Positions 1 through 8,201 of a DNA stretch of 64,000 nt are shown here, piece by piece. The stretch lies in the NCBI RefSeq assembly GCF_036700095.1, contig NZ_CP144918.1, positions 2,605,001 to 2,669,000 of the forward strand, written 5' to 3'. A model generated the notes under the pieces. The model saw nothing but the letters and a program-made list of their open reading frames with translations, ran no database searches and had not been told where the DNA came from. A program made the translations under genes and the position numbers. This stretch comes from Pelagerythrobacter marensis. Lineage in GTDB: Bacteria > Pseudomonadota > Alphaproteobacteria > Sphingomonadales > Sphingomonadaceae. The stretch's first letter is position 1, and each line of letters opens with the position of its first letter.

Positions 1-84
1 GCAATTCTCGCCGAGCTCCGCGGCCGCAAGGCCTCGCTCGAGCGGGACCTCCAGAACTACGGCGTCGAGGTCTGCGACGGCTGA
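1..84 (+). CDS. 3' end of an unidentified phage gene (partial)
   Basis: An open frame enters from the left edge and stops with TGA at 82-84. Only 27 codons are visible, ending QNYGVEVCDG. The following HNH gene starts on the last base of this stop codon, so the two are probably translationally coupled. Too little is visible to name the product. Confidence 0.6.
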   Translation, partial: AILAELRGRKASLERDLQNYGVEVCDG

Positions 85-449
85 TGCCGATGCGACCGCC
101 AGTCTTCCGCCCGCCGGGCTGGCGTGAGCGAAAGCCGTGGCAACTGCAGGATGGCCGCAAGGATCGCCGCAAGCGCGGGCGTGCCGGCATGCGTGATCGC
201 GCGCAGGTTCTGGCCGAGGAGCCGTTCTGCAGGCTCTGTCTGGCCGCAGGGCTCCATGTGCGTGCCACGGTGGTCGACCACATCATCCCGCTCGCCTGGG
301 GCGGCAGCGACGAGCGTTGGAACAAGCAGGCTCTCTGCACCGCTTGCCACGATGCCAAGTCGGCCGCTGAGCGAAAGAACGGCCCGCCGGCCGACATCGC
401 GCGGCGATTGGCGAAGCTTAAGGCGGATTGGTTGGCGTCGACGAGCTGA
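84..449 (+). CDS. HNH endonuclease, phage packaging-associated
   Basis: A 121-residue HNH nuclease. The zinc-binding pairs CxxC (C49, C52) and CxxCH (C85, C88, H89) frame the catalytic VDHIIPL segment (D65, H66) and Asn80. The N-terminal 45 residues are basic. In HK97-type and many cos phages a small HNH protein is encoded directly upstream of the terminase genes and assists terminase in cutting DNA for packaging; the position here fits that role, which is inferred. The start overlaps the preceding stop codon by one base. Confidence 0.9.
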   Translation: MPMRPPVFRPPGWRERKPWQLQDGRKDRRKRGRAGMRDRAQVLAEEPFCRLCLAAGLHVRATVVDHIIPLAWGGSDERWNKQALCTACHDAKSAAERKNGPPADIARRLAKLKADWLASTS

Positions 450-498
450 GGCCTCGCGAGTTCGGCCCCCGGGGGGAGGGTCGATTTCGCGAGGCCTC
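448..498. repeat. 12-bp inverted repeat between HNH and terminase genes (possible cos or terminator)
   Basis: The arms GAGGCCTCGCGA (448-459) and TCGCGAGGCCTC (487-498) are perfect reverse complements, separated by 27 bases that contain C5-G6 runs. The structure starts on the stop codon of the HNH gene and there is no T-run after it. The rest of the 149-base gap to the terminase gene holds no ORF. Phages with HNH next to terminase often carry cos in this area, so a packaging-site role is possible but unproven. Confidence 0.5.
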
Positions 499-598
499 TC
501 GCCCGGACACCGACGCTTTAATCAGATTCTCGCGCGGGCGATTTCAAAGGTGAAAAAGTTCGAGCCTCGGAGCAAGGGGCGAGGGGAGGGCTGGCGCG

Positions 599-1108
599 AT
601 GCCTCGAGGGGGCGCTCGGCCGAACAGCGGCCGAAAGCGGAAGGAACCTTCGCTGAAGGCGCTAACCGGAAACAACCGACCCGATCGGGAGAACGCAGTA
701 GGCGAGCCGGCGCCGATCGCGCCGATGATATGTCCTCTGCATCTGAGCGACCTCGCTCAATTGCATTTCAAGTCGATCGCCGGGATCCTCGAGGAGCAGC
801 AGCGCGCGAGCCCGCACTATGCGGAGCATGTCGCATTGCTCGCGCAGCGGCTTGAGCAGATCCAGCGATACCAGTCTGTCATCGAGATCGAGGGCGATAC
901 GTTCACCAGCGAATCGGCCAAGAAAGTGGGAGATCGGATCGTCGTCACGAAGATGGTCCGTGCGCGGCCCGAAGTGGCGATGCTGAACGAGGCGATGCGC
1001 CATGCGCAGTCATTGCTTGCCGAGCTGATGCTCAACCCGGCCGCAGCGCTGCGCCTGGCCAGCGGCCGCAAGCCCGAGGCCGGCGCGTTCGACGACTTTT
1101 TCAGTTGA
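599..1108 (+). CDS. terS: Terminase small subunit, P27 family
   Basis: A 169-residue protein that opens with the GGARPNSGRK-type basic N-terminus typical of P27-family small terminases and ends with an acidic and aromatic tail. The small subunit recognises the packaging start site and hands the DNA to the large terminase. The position between the HNH gene and the large terminase gene agrees. A GAGGGGAGGG ribosome-binding stretch lies about 8 bases before the ATG. Confidence 0.85.
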   Translation: MPRGGARPNSGRKRKEPSLKALTGNNRPDRENAVGEPAPIAPMICPLHLSDLAQLHFKSIAGILEEQQRASPHYAEHVALLAQRLEQIQRYQSVIEIEGDTFTSESAKKVGDRIVVTKMVRARPEVAMLNEAMRHAQSLLAELMLNPAAALRLASGRKPEAGAFDDFFS

Positions 1109-1116
1109 GAGGTGAC

Positions 1117-1290
1117 ATGGCACGATCGCGTTTGGCGGCCCGGCTGAAAAAGCGCTGGTGGTTTGGGATTGCGTATCGCATCGGCGTGGTGCTGTTCGCA
1201 CTCCGACTGATCCGCCGGCCCGACCGCTACATTGACTGGATGGTGCGCCGCGGCACGAAGACGGTGATCGAGGCAATGCCCGAAGACTGA
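1117..1290 (+). CDS. Small basic phage protein of unknown function
   Basis: A 57-residue, strongly basic protein with one hydrophobic stretch (about residues 17-32) that could be a short membrane segment. The ATG at 1117 is preferred over a TTG at 1105 because GAGAGG sits just upstream of it. It lies between the terminase subunit genes with almost no spacing, so it is probably part of the packaging operon. No family was recognised. Confidence 0.55.
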   Translation: MARSRLAARLKKRWWFGIAYRIGVVLFALRLIRRPDRYIDWMVRRGTKTVIEAMPED

Positions 1291-1291
1291 T

Positions 1292-3046
1292 GTGCAGGAG
1301 CGCGACTATGCGGCGATGGCGCGGCAGTACGCCGGCGACGTCGTCAAAGGGAAGATTCCTGCCTGCAAGTCGATCCGGCTGCAGTGCGCGAGGTTCCTCG
1401 ACGAGCTGAAGCTCCAGCGGAAGAAAGAGTTTCCCTTCCGCTTCGACGCCGGGAAGGCGGCGCGCGCCTGCAAGTTCATCGAGCGGCTGCCACACTCGAA
1501 GGGCCGGTGGGCTCGAGCGAAGGAGACGCTGCGCCTCGAAGGCTGGCAGGTATGGATTCTTGCCTGCACGTTCGGGTGGCTGCGGAAGAAGGACGGCCTT
1601 CGCCGCTTCCGTGTCCTGTTCGTGGTCGTACCGCGGAAGAACGGCAAGTCCGCGATCGCCGCGGGCATCGGCCTCTACATGTTCTGTGCCGATGGTGAGT
1701 TCGGCGCCGAGGTCTATTCCGGCGCGACCAACGAGAAGCAGGCGTGGGAAGTGTTCGGGCCTGCGCGCCTCATGGCGAAGCGCACGCCGGCGCTGACGAA
1801 AGCGGCCGGCATCGAGGTCAACGCGAAGAACCTGGTTCGCTTTGCAGACAACTCCAAATTCGAAACGATCATCGGGGACCCGGGGGACGGTCAAAGCCCG
1901 AGCTGCTCGATCCACGACGAGTACCACGAACACGCGGACGACGGGCAGGTCAACACGATGCAGACCGGCATGGGCGCACGCGAGCAGCCCCTGCAGGTCC
2001 TGATCACGACCGCCGGCGATAACCTCGCGGGCCCATGCTACGCCGCGATCCAGGAGGAGCGCGCCAAACTCGCTGGCATCGGCCACAACGGCGGGCCTCC
2101 GCTCGACGACGAAACATTCTTCGTCGAGTACACGATCGACGAAGACGACGACTGGAAAAGCGAGGCCGCGCTCCGGAAGGCGAATCCGAATTACGATGTC
2201 TCGGTCAAGGCGGACTTCCTGCTCGCGCGCCAGCGCGACGCGATCGCCACGCCGCGCAAGGCCGGCGCGTTCAAGACGAAGCATCTGAACCTGTGGGTCG
2301 CGGCAAAGGCCGCCTACTTCGACATCGAAGCGTGGCGAAGATGCCGCGACCCGAACCTGCCGATGCGGGCCGTCGAGGCGTTCGAGCTGGAGATGCTGCT
2401 CGGCCGGCGATGCATTGCCAGTTTCGACCTTGCTGCCAAGGTCGACATTGCCGCGCTGGAGCTGCTGTTTCCGCCGATCGGCGCGAAGGCGACGATCGAC
2501 GATCCGTACATCCGATTCGGATTCTACTTCGTGCCGGAAGAGACGGTGCTGAAGGTAGAGGCGTATCAGAACTGGGATGCGCAGGGCCTGCTCAACGTCA
2601 CCGACGGGGAAGTGATCGACTACGACGAGATTTTCGAGGTGCTGCGCCAAGCACGTAGCGCATTCCAGCTCGACCAAGTCGCCTACGACCCGCACCAGGC
2701 CAGATACCTGGTCAGGAAGATGCAGGACGAGGGCATCCCGGTCGTGGAGGTCCGCCCGAACGTCCTCAACTTCAGCGAGCCGATGAAGGAACTCGACGCG
2801 CTCACCCGCGCCAGGACGATCGCTCACGGCGGTTGCCCAGTCATGGAGTGGCAGATGAACAACGTCGTCGCCCAGGCCGACGCGAAAGACAACGTCTATC
2901 CGCGCAAGCCGCGCGCAGAGGACAAGATCGATAATCCGGTGGCGCTGATCGCCGGTCTCGCTGTCGCGATGGCGGAGGAGGAAGAGCACGTGCCGACTTC
3001 GCCGTGGGATGATCCCGAGTATTCGATGACCGGGGCCGAAGACTAA
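1292..3046 (+). CDS. terL: Terminase large subunit
   Basis: The ATPase-nuclease motor that fills the prohead with DNA. The Walker A segment VPRKNGKSA is at about residues 113-121 and the Walker B segment SIHDEYH at about 206-212 (D209, E210). The C-terminal nuclease domain begins near SFDLAAKVD. The length of 584 residues is usual for the HK97-like class. The GTG at 1292 follows directly on the upstream stop; an internal ATG eight codons in is possible. Residues 262-274 carry a GIGHNGGPPLDDE motif that recurs in the portal protein. The stop overlaps the portal start by one base. Confidence 0.95.
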   Translation: MQERDYAAMARQYAGDVVKGKIPACKSIRLQCARFLDELKLQRKKEFPFRFDAGKAARACKFIERLPHSKGRWARAKETLRLEGWQVWILACTFGWLRKKDGLRRFRVLFVVVPRKNGKSAIAAGIGLYMFCADGEFGAEVYSGATNEKQAWEVFGPARLMAKRTPALTKAAGIEVNAKNLVRFADNSKFETIIGDPGDGQSPSCSIHDEYHEHADDGQVNTMQTGMGAREQPLQVLITTAGDNLAGPCYAAIQEERAKLAGIGHNGGPPLDDETFFVEYTIDEDDDWKSEAALRKANPNYDVSVKADFLLARQRDAIATPRKAGAFKTKHLNLWVAAKAAYFDIEAWRRCRDPNLPMRAVEAFELEMLLGRRCIASFDLAAKVDIAALELLFPPIGAKATIDDPYIRFGFYFVPEETVLKVEAYQNWDAQGLLNVTDGEVIDYDEIFEVLRQARSAFQLDQVAYDPHQARYLVRKMQDEGIPVVEVRPNVLNFSEPMKELDALTRARTIAHGGCPVMEWQMNNVVAQADAKDNVYPRKPRAEDKIDNPVALIAGLAVAMAEEEEHVPTSPWDDPEYSMTGAED

Positions 3047-4332
3047 TGAGTTTCTGGCGGCGCCTGGTCGGCCGGGAGAGCGAGAAGCGATCGCTTGAGG
3101 ACCCGAGCTACAAGCTCAGCGAGAATCCCGAGGCGCTGATGCAGCTACTCGGCGTCCTCGATCGCAACAACGCACTGCCCGTTGTGTCGATCGAGGCGGC
3201 GCTGCAGGTGCCGGCGGTCTGGTCGATCGTCAATTTCCTCCCGCGTACGCTTGCTGCGCTGCCGTTGCACACGTTCGAATCCGGGGAGAACGGCGAACGC
3301 GTTGACGATCGGTCGGCACAGCTCCTCTCGTTTGCGCCCAACGAAGAAGAGACCAGCTTTGGTTGGCGGTGCTATCACTGGCATCAGGTCTTCACCGGCG
3401 GACGCGGATGCAACTGGATCGAGCGTGTCGGCGGAAGGCCGGTCGCGATCTGGCCGATGGATCCTGCGCTGACGCAGGTTGTGCGCCGTGACGGACGCAA
3501 GATCTACCGCTTCGACGGTCGCGAATACCCGGCGCGCGATGTCATCGACACGCCGTTCATGCTGAAGCGCGATCGCCTGGGCAGCTATAGCCCTATCGTG
3601 AAGTGCAACAAGGCAATCAGCCTCGCGGTCGCAATGGGCGATTTCGCAGGATCGTTTTTCAATGGCGGCGGTGTCCCGCCGCTCGCGCTCGAAGGGCCAC
3701 TGCCAAGTGGCGCCGACGCCTTCAAGCGGGCGCAGGCGGACATCCAGCGCGCGATCGACACGGCGAAGAAGGCGGGTCTGCCATTCTTCGGCATGCCACC
3801 CGGTCACAAGCTGAATCCTATCGGGTTCGAGCCGGGCAAGAGCCAGATGGTGGAAGCGCGGCTGTTTCAAGTGCAGGAACTCGCGCGCGTCTGGCAGATG
3901 CCGCCGGTATTCGTGGGTGACCTGTCGAAGGGCACCTTCAGCAATACCGAGCAGCAGGATTTGCAGCTCGTGAAGCACCTGATCGGTCAATGGGCAAAGG
4001 CGTTCGAGGACGAACTTACGCTCAAGCTCTACGGCTGGCGCAATCCGCGGCGCCGAGTGAAGCACAACCTGGACGGGCTGCAGCGTGGCGCCTTCAAAGA
4101 TCGCATCGAGGCGCTCGCCCGCGCGATCCTGACCGGCCAGATGATGCCGGACGAAGCCCGCGCGCTGGAAAACCGGCCGCCGGATCCGAACGGCGAGGGC
4201 GGTCGTCTCTACGTTCAGCAGGCGACCGTGCCGCTCGGAACGATGCCTGGCCCAGGCCACAACGGCGGCTCGCCGCTCGACGAGGAAGAAGAGGAGGAAG
4301 GTGCGGATGGCAACGCCGACACCGAAGACTGA
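3046..4332 (+). CDS. Portal protein, HK97 family
   Basis: A 428-residue portal protein that forms the dodecameric ring through which DNA enters and to which the head-tail connector binds. The order TerL-portal-protease-capsid and segments such as PVFVGDLSKGTFSN-EQQ, typical of HK97-type portals, support the call. The C-terminus is low-complexity and acidic (a run of Glu) preceded by PGHNGGSPLDEE, almost the same motif as in the large terminase. The 3' end overlaps the protease gene by about 30 bases. Confidence 0.95.
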   Translation: MSFWRRLVGRESEKRSLEDPSYKLSENPEALMQLLGVLDRNNALPVVSIEAALQVPAVWSIVNFLPRTLAALPLHTFESGENGERVDDRSAQLLSFAPNEEETSFGWRCYHWHQVFTGGRGCNWIERVGGRPVAIWPMDPALTQVVRRDGRKIYRFDGREYPARDVIDTPFMLKRDRLGSYSPIVKCNKAISLAVAMGDFAGSFFNGGGVPPLALEGPLPSGADAFKRAQADIQRAIDTAKKAGLPFFGMPPGHKLNPIGFEPGKSQMVEARLFQVQELARVWQMPPVFVGDLSKGTFSNTEQQDLQLVKHLIGQWAKAFEDELTLKLYGWRNPRRRVKHNLDGLQRGAFKDRIEALARAILTGQMMPDEARALENRPPDPNGEGGRLYVQQATVPLGTMPGPGHNGGSPLDEEEEEEGADGNADTED

Positions 4333-4927
4333 CGGGCGCGAGACGCGCACGTTCACCAAAGGCCTGGAGCTGCGCTTCGCCAGCGGCGACGGGGGGAGCA
4401 AGACGACGAAAGGCTATGCCTGTCTGTTCGACAATGTGACCTCGATCGGCGGATACTGGCAGGAACGGTTCGCAAAAGGCGCCTTCACCAATTCTCTCGG
4501 CGATCGCGACGTTGTGGCGCTCCATAGTCACGACGACGGGCGGCCGATGGGGCGGATGAGCCGCGATACGCTGCGCATCAAGGAGGATGACAAAGGTCTC
4601 GCCTTCGAGAACGACCTGCCCGACACGCAAGACGGGCGCGACCTAGCCACGTCGATCGACCGCGGAGACATCGAGGGCATGAGCTTCCGCTTTCGCGCGC
4701 TCAAGGAAGAGTGGGACGAAACGCAGGATCCGCCGATGCGGACGATCATCGAAGCCGAGCTTTACGAGATCACCTATACGGCATTCCCTGCCTATCCCGA
4801 CACTGAAGTCGGGATGCGAAGCCTCGAACATGCGCGCCAGGAGCGCCGGCAGCACAATCAGGCCGGCGCGATCGGCCGCATTGCGGCGCGGCGCATGAAG
4901 CTCGCGCAGCGCGATCGCAGGATCTGA
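4301..4927 (+). CDS. HK97-type prohead protease (U35 family)
   Basis: A serine protease of 208 residues that cleaves the scaffold-like N-terminus of capsid protein during prohead maturation. The catalytic His is in VVALHSHDD (about H75) and the catalytic Ser in IEGMSFRF (about S128), both in the usual spacing. A GTG at 4301 opens the frame and an ATG at 4307 is an equally good start; both overlap the portal gene. An intrinsic terminator hairpin lies between this gene and the capsid gene. Confidence 0.93.
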   Translation: MRMATPTPKTDGRETRTFTKGLELRFASGDGGSKTTKGYACLFDNVTSIGGYWQERFAKGAFTNSLGDRDVVALHSHDDGRPMGRMSRDTLRIKEDDKGLAFENDLPDTQDGRDLATSIDRGDIEGMSFRFRALKEEWDETQDPPMRTIIEAELYEITYTAFPAYPDTEVGMRSLEHARQERRQHNQAGAIGRIAARRMKLAQRDRRI

Positions 4928-4978
4928 GATCCCGGGATACCCGGAGGTGGCGAAAGCGGCCCGCTTCTCGCCCTAGTT

Positions 4979-5000
4979 GCCCGCCGCCGGCGGGCTTTTT
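4979..5000 (+). terminator. Intrinsic terminator upstream of the capsid gene
   Basis: A 7-bp G+C stem GCCCGCC / GGCGGGC (4979-4985 and 4989-4995) with a 3-base loop is followed by five T residues. It stands 18 bases before the capsid start, inside an otherwise continuous late operon, so it may act as a partial terminator or as an mRNA-processing or stabilising hairpin. Confidence 0.7.
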
Positions 5001-5018
5001 CATGTCCAGGAGAGACAG

Positions 5019-6305
5019 ATGATTCTCACCCAGTATTACGAGGAGCGGGGCCAGCTGGTGGCCGAAGCCCGCTCGATCCTCGACGGCATCGAGAACGAGA
5101 CCGACGAGACCAAGATCAAGGACGCCGAAGATCGGCACGATGCCGTGATGGGCAAGCTCGATGCGCTCGACAAGAAGATCGAGCGCGAGGAACGGACCGC
5201 CAAGCGCGAGCAGGAAGAGGAAGAGCGGCGTAGCCGCCAGCGTCCGAGCGGGCGCGACGGATCCGCAACCGGCGTCGACGGCGGCGAGGACGAAGAGCGC
5301 AGCGACGAAGAGCTGCAGGCCGAATATCGCGATGCATTCTACGCGGCGCTTCGGGCCGGTGGCGAACTCAGCGCCCTCGAACCCGAACAGCGCGCCCTGC
5401 TTCGCAAGGGCTACGTCGAGAGCCGCGCCCAGACGGCGGGCGATGCCGCAGCAGGCGGCTACACCGTCCCGACCGAGCTGGCGAACAAGATCGTCGAGAC
5501 GATGAAGGACTGGGGCCCGATGTACGACCCCGGCGTGACTGACGAAATGGTGACCAGTGGCGGCAATCCGTTCGATATCCCGACGAACGACGATACGGGG
5601 AATTCGGCGGATGCGCTGGCCGAAGCGGCCGATCTGACCGACGATGGCAGCGGTGACCTGGTATTCGGCGAGAAGAATCTCGCTGCGTATGTCTATGCGA
5701 CGCCGTGGTTGAAGATCAGCTTCGAGCTTCTGCAGGATTCCGCGTTCAATATCGAAAGCTTTGTCGGCGGAAAGCTCGGGCAGCGGCTCGGGCGCCTTGC
5801 AAACGCGCAGCTGACGGTCGGCCTCGGCGTCTCGGCGCCGAACGGCGTCGTTACCGCGTCGAGCCTGGGCAAGACTACCGCCTCCGCGGCCGCGATCGCG
5901 GCGGACGAGCTGATCGAACTGCAGCATTCGGTCAATGCCGCCTACCGCCGCTCGCCGAAGTGCGGTTGGATGTTCGCCGATACGACTCTCGCGTCCATCC
6001 GGAAGCTGAAGGATGGCCAGGGCAACTACCTCTGGCAGATGGGCGATGTTCGCGTCGGCGCTCCGGATCTGATCCTGGGCAAAAAATACCACGTGAACGA
6101 CGACGTGCCGGCGATCGCCGCAAGCGCCAAGCCGGTCATCTTCGGCGACCTTGGAGCGTACATGGTGCGCAAAGTTGGCCGCCCGCTGATTGGCACCGTG
6201 CGCGAGCGCTTCTGGCCGAAGGTCGGCATGGCCGGCCTGATCCGCTTCGACGGCGAACTGACCGACGTGGCGGCGGTGAAGCACCTCGCGATGGCGGCCG
6301 CGTAA
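5019..6305 (+). CDS. Major capsid protein, HK97 family
   Basis: A 428-residue capsid protein. The first roughly 120 residues are charged and predicted coiled coil (Glu/Lys/Arg-rich), the delta domain that serves as internal scaffold and is removed by the protease. The HK97 fold follows, with family-typical sequence around GGYTVPTEL and the C-terminal RFDGELTD. The ATG at 5019 is preferred because CAGGAGAG lies just upstream; the longer frame from 4977 would read through the terminator hairpin. Hairpins flank the gene on both sides. Confidence 0.95.
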   Translation: MILTQYYEERGQLVAEARSILDGIENETDETKIKDAEDRHDAVMGKLDALDKKIEREERTAKREQEEEERRSRQRPSGRDGSATGVDGGEDEERSDEELQAEYRDAFYAALRAGGELSALEPEQRALLRKGYVESRAQTAGDAAAGGYTVPTELANKIVETMKDWGPMYDPGVTDEMVTSGGNPFDIPTNDDTGNSADALAEAADLTDDGSGDLVFGEKNLAAYVYATPWLKISFELLQDSAFNIESFVGGKLGQRLGRLANAQLTVGLGVSAPNGVVTASSLGKTTASAAAIAADELIELQHSVNAAYRRSPKCGWMFADTTLASIRKLKDGQGNYLWQMGDVRVGAPDLILGKKYHVNDDVPAIAASAKPVIFGDLGAYMVRKVGRPLIGTVRERFWPKVGMAGLIRFDGELTDVAAVKHLAMAAA

Positions 6306-6322
6306 CCAGCACAACACCGAAA

Positions 6323-6353
6323 CCGGGCGGAGCAACCGCTCCGCCCGGCTTTT
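6323..6353 (+). terminator. Intrinsic terminator downstream of the capsid gene
   Basis: A perfect 11-bp stem CCGGGCGGAGC / GCTCCGCCCGG (6323-6333 and 6338-6348) with an AACC loop is followed by CTTTT. It lies 18 bases after the capsid stop codon. Confidence 0.85.
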
Positions 6354-6400
6354 CGTAGAGCGCCGGCGGGCCGGTGTTCCATGAAGGGAAGGAGCTACCG

Positions 6401-6697
6401 ATGCGACTCATTATGCTGACCGGCCTGTCCGGCCCCACCGTCACCCTCAGCCGCGGCGATCCGCATGAACCGGCAACGGATGCGGAGGCGATACGCCTGA
6501 TCGACGCCGGATTCGCGAAAGCCGAGGATCCGAAGGAAGAGAAGGCCGCCCGCGCGAAGATCGCCGCGGCCGAGAAGGAGGCGGCCGAGAAGGAGGCGGC
6601 CGAGAAGGAGGCGGCCGAGAAGATTGAGCAGGGCGAAGCCGAGCAGCCCGGGAATGGGAAGTCAAATCGCAAGACGGCCAACGCGAAGCAGGCCTGA
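6401..6697 (+). CDS. Small Ala/Glu/Lys-rich phage protein, probable head gene
   Basis: A 98-residue protein with a hydrophobic start (MRLIMLTGLSG) and a highly charged second half containing three perfect AAEKE units. It lies between capsid and connector genes, a place often taken by head decoration or hypothetical proteins. The ATG at 6401 has GAAGGAGC upstream; a GTG at 6374 would only add ten codons that contain this ribosome-binding site. No family was recognised with certainty. Confidence 0.7.
   Translation: MRLIMLTGLSGPTVTLSRGDPHEPATDAEAIRLIDAGFAKAEDPKEEKAARAKIAAAEKEAAEKEAAEKEAAEKIEQGEAEQPGNGKSNRKTANAKQA
6566..6622 (+). repeat. 15-bp tandem repeat inside the small head-region gene
   Basis: The unit GCGGCCGAGAAGGAG is present three times exactly (6566-6580, 6581-6595, 6596-6610) with a partial fourth copy. 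It is in frame and encodes AAEKE repeats, likely helical. Copy-number changes by slippage would keep the frame. Confidence 0.9.
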
Positions 6698-6700
6698 ACG

Positions 6701-7276
6701 ATGGGATGGGCCGCGCCGATTGCCGTTGTGCCACCGGCTGCCGAACCGGTTTCGGTGGCCGAAGCGAAGGAATTCCTGTCGATCGGCGCGGACGAACCGG
6801 ATTTCGACGTTCTGCTTGCGAGTTTCATCGCGGCCGCGCGCGAGCAGCTCGAGGCGGTAACGAGCACGCGCCTGGCCGAACAGACCTTGCAGCTCCACGC
6901 CGACGGCTTTGCCGATCTGCGGCGATTGCCGCTTGGGCCAGTACAGGCGGTCTCCGAAATCGTATACGACGATGCGGCCGGCGCTGAGCAGGTGTTGGCG
7001 AGCGGCGACTACGAGCTGTTCGGCGCGGGCCTCGAGCAGGGCGTCCGCCCGGCCTTTGGAAAGACGTGGCCGGCGGGCGCGCTTCGCGCCAGTGCGGTCC
7101 GCGTGACTGCGGCCGTGGGGTATGAGCAGTTGCCGAGGCCGCTGTGGGCCGCGATCCTGCTGATGACCGGCGACCTTTTTGCAAACCGCGAAACGACGTC
7201 GAGCACCACGTCGACCAAGATCCCGATGTCGATGCAGGTCGAGGCACTGATCACGAACTACCGGATCTGGCTATGA
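6701..7276 (+). CDS. Head-tail connector protein (gp6-like)
   Basis: A 191-residue protein matching the connector family of HK97 gp6 / phiE125 gp8 type: N-terminal PVSVAEAKEFL-like segment, helical middle with AAREQLEAVT, and a C-terminal segment with PLWAAILLMTGDLFANRE. These adaptors form a ring below the portal. The gene follows the capsid block and its stop overlaps the next start in ATGA. Confidence 0.85.
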   Translation: MGWAAPIAVVPPAAEPVSVAEAKEFLSIGADEPDFDVLLASFIAAAREQLEAVTSTRLAEQTLQLHADGFADLRRLPLGPVQAVSEIVYDDAAGAEQVLASGDYELFGAGLEQGVRPAFGKTWPAGALRASAVRVTAAVGYEQLPRPLWAAILLMTGDLFANRETTSSTTSTKIPMSMQVEALITNYRIWL

Positions 7277-7605
7277 CGCCCGCAGGCAAGCGCGATCGGA
7301 GAATCGTGATCGAGCAGCGCGCTCAGGACGGCGAAGACGCGATGGGGGCTCCGGTCGAAAATTGGGTCTCCTTTGCCACCCCAATGGCTCGGATCTTCTA
7401 CGGCCGCGGCGACGAGCGGCGCGAGGCCGCGCGCGAAGGCGCGAGCCAGGCAGCGTCATTCCTCGTGCTCGCCACCGCGAAAACCCGCGTGGTGAAGCCG
7501 ATCGGTTTCCGGATCATCTTCGACGGGTCGACATGGGACATCACTGCCGCGCCGCCGATCGGCCGCCGCGAGATCGAATTCACCGCAACACGGAGAGCAT
7601 CATGA
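7273..7605 (+). CDS. Head closure / head-tail joining protein
   Basis: A 110-residue protein of the phage head-tail joining family (SPP1 gp16 type): basic N-terminus, a central segment with RIFYGRGDERREA, and a C-terminus WDITAAPPIGRREIEF that follows the family pattern. It plugs the connector and links it to the tail. The ATG at 7273 overlaps the upstream stop; the longer frame from 7144 is not supported. The stop overlaps the next start (ATGA). Confidence 0.82.
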   Translation: MTPAGKRDRRIVIEQRAQDGEDAMGAPVENWVSFATPMARIFYGRGDERREAAREGASQAASFLVLATAKTRVVKPIGFRIIFDGSTWDITAAPPIGRREIEFTATRRAS

Positions 7606-7799
7606 AGGTCAAGACGCTGCGCGATCATCAGAATCAGTATGGCAAGAAGTACTCGAAGAAGGTGGGCGACGAGTACGAGCACCCATCGCCCGAGACGGAC
7701 ATCGCCTTTGGTTATGTCGCACCGGCCGATCGCGACGGAGAAAAGGATGCGTCGAAGTCCAGCGGAACGAAAGCGCCGGCCGGTAACGTCAAGGGCTGA
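7602..7799 (+). CDS. Small phage protein of unknown function
   Basis: A 65-residue charged protein (MKVKTLRDHQNQYGKKYSK...). Small proteins with a similar opening are common between head-joining genes in alphaproteobacterial siphophages, but no function is known to me. It is coupled to the preceding gene by a 4-base overlap and followed two bases later by the gp10-like gene. Confidence 0.65.
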   Translation: MKVKTLRDHQNQYGKKYSKKVGDEYEHPSPETDIAFGYVAPADRDGEKDASKSSGTKAPAGNVKG

Positions 7800-7801
7800 C
7801 G

Positions 7802-8200
7802 ATGGTACCCGAGCTGGTGGTCGATGGGTTCGAGGATGCGTTGCGCCGTATCCGTTCGATCACCGGCCAGGTGCATGGCAACATCGGTGACAATGCGATG
7901 GCCGCGCTGGAACCGGTTGCCGAAGATGCGCGGCGGCTCGCGCCTGTCGATAGCGGAGAATACCGGGACAGCATCGTTGTCGCCGATCGGCTCGCGGGGG
8001 AATCGACCCGGGAGGGGGCCAGCTCAGTCTACATCGGGCCGCTGCACAGCAACGTGTTCTACGCCTGGTTTCTGGAGTTCGGCACGGTGAACATGCCCGC
8101 CTATCCGGTGATCATCCCCGCGATCGAGGCCAACAGGGAACTGGTGTTCGAAGTGCTCGGAGAACGCGTGGCCAACGACATTCTGGCGCCGACGATCTGA
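7802..8200 (+). CDS. HK97 gp10-family tail completion protein
   Basis: A 132-residue protein with the gp10-family signature: N-terminal helix, LAPVDSGEYRDSI (compare the usual AP-DTG-LR-S), Tyr/Gly-rich VYIGPL, and EFGTVNMPAYPVIIPA (usual EFGT...A.PF..PA). These proteins act at the head-tail interface. The place between connector and tail terminator fits. Confidence 0.9.
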   Translation: MVPELVVDGFEDALRRIRSITGQVHGNIGDNAMAALEPVAEDARRLAPVDSGEYRDSIVVADRLAGESTREGASSVYIGPLHSNVFYAWFLEFGTVNMPAYPVIIPAIEANRELVFEVLGERVANDILAPTI

Positions 8201-8201
8201 C

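Noticed and set aside
124-855. A 243-codon plus-strand ORF over HNH and small terminase genes
   Set aside because: Out-of-frame shadow of two genes with recognised families.
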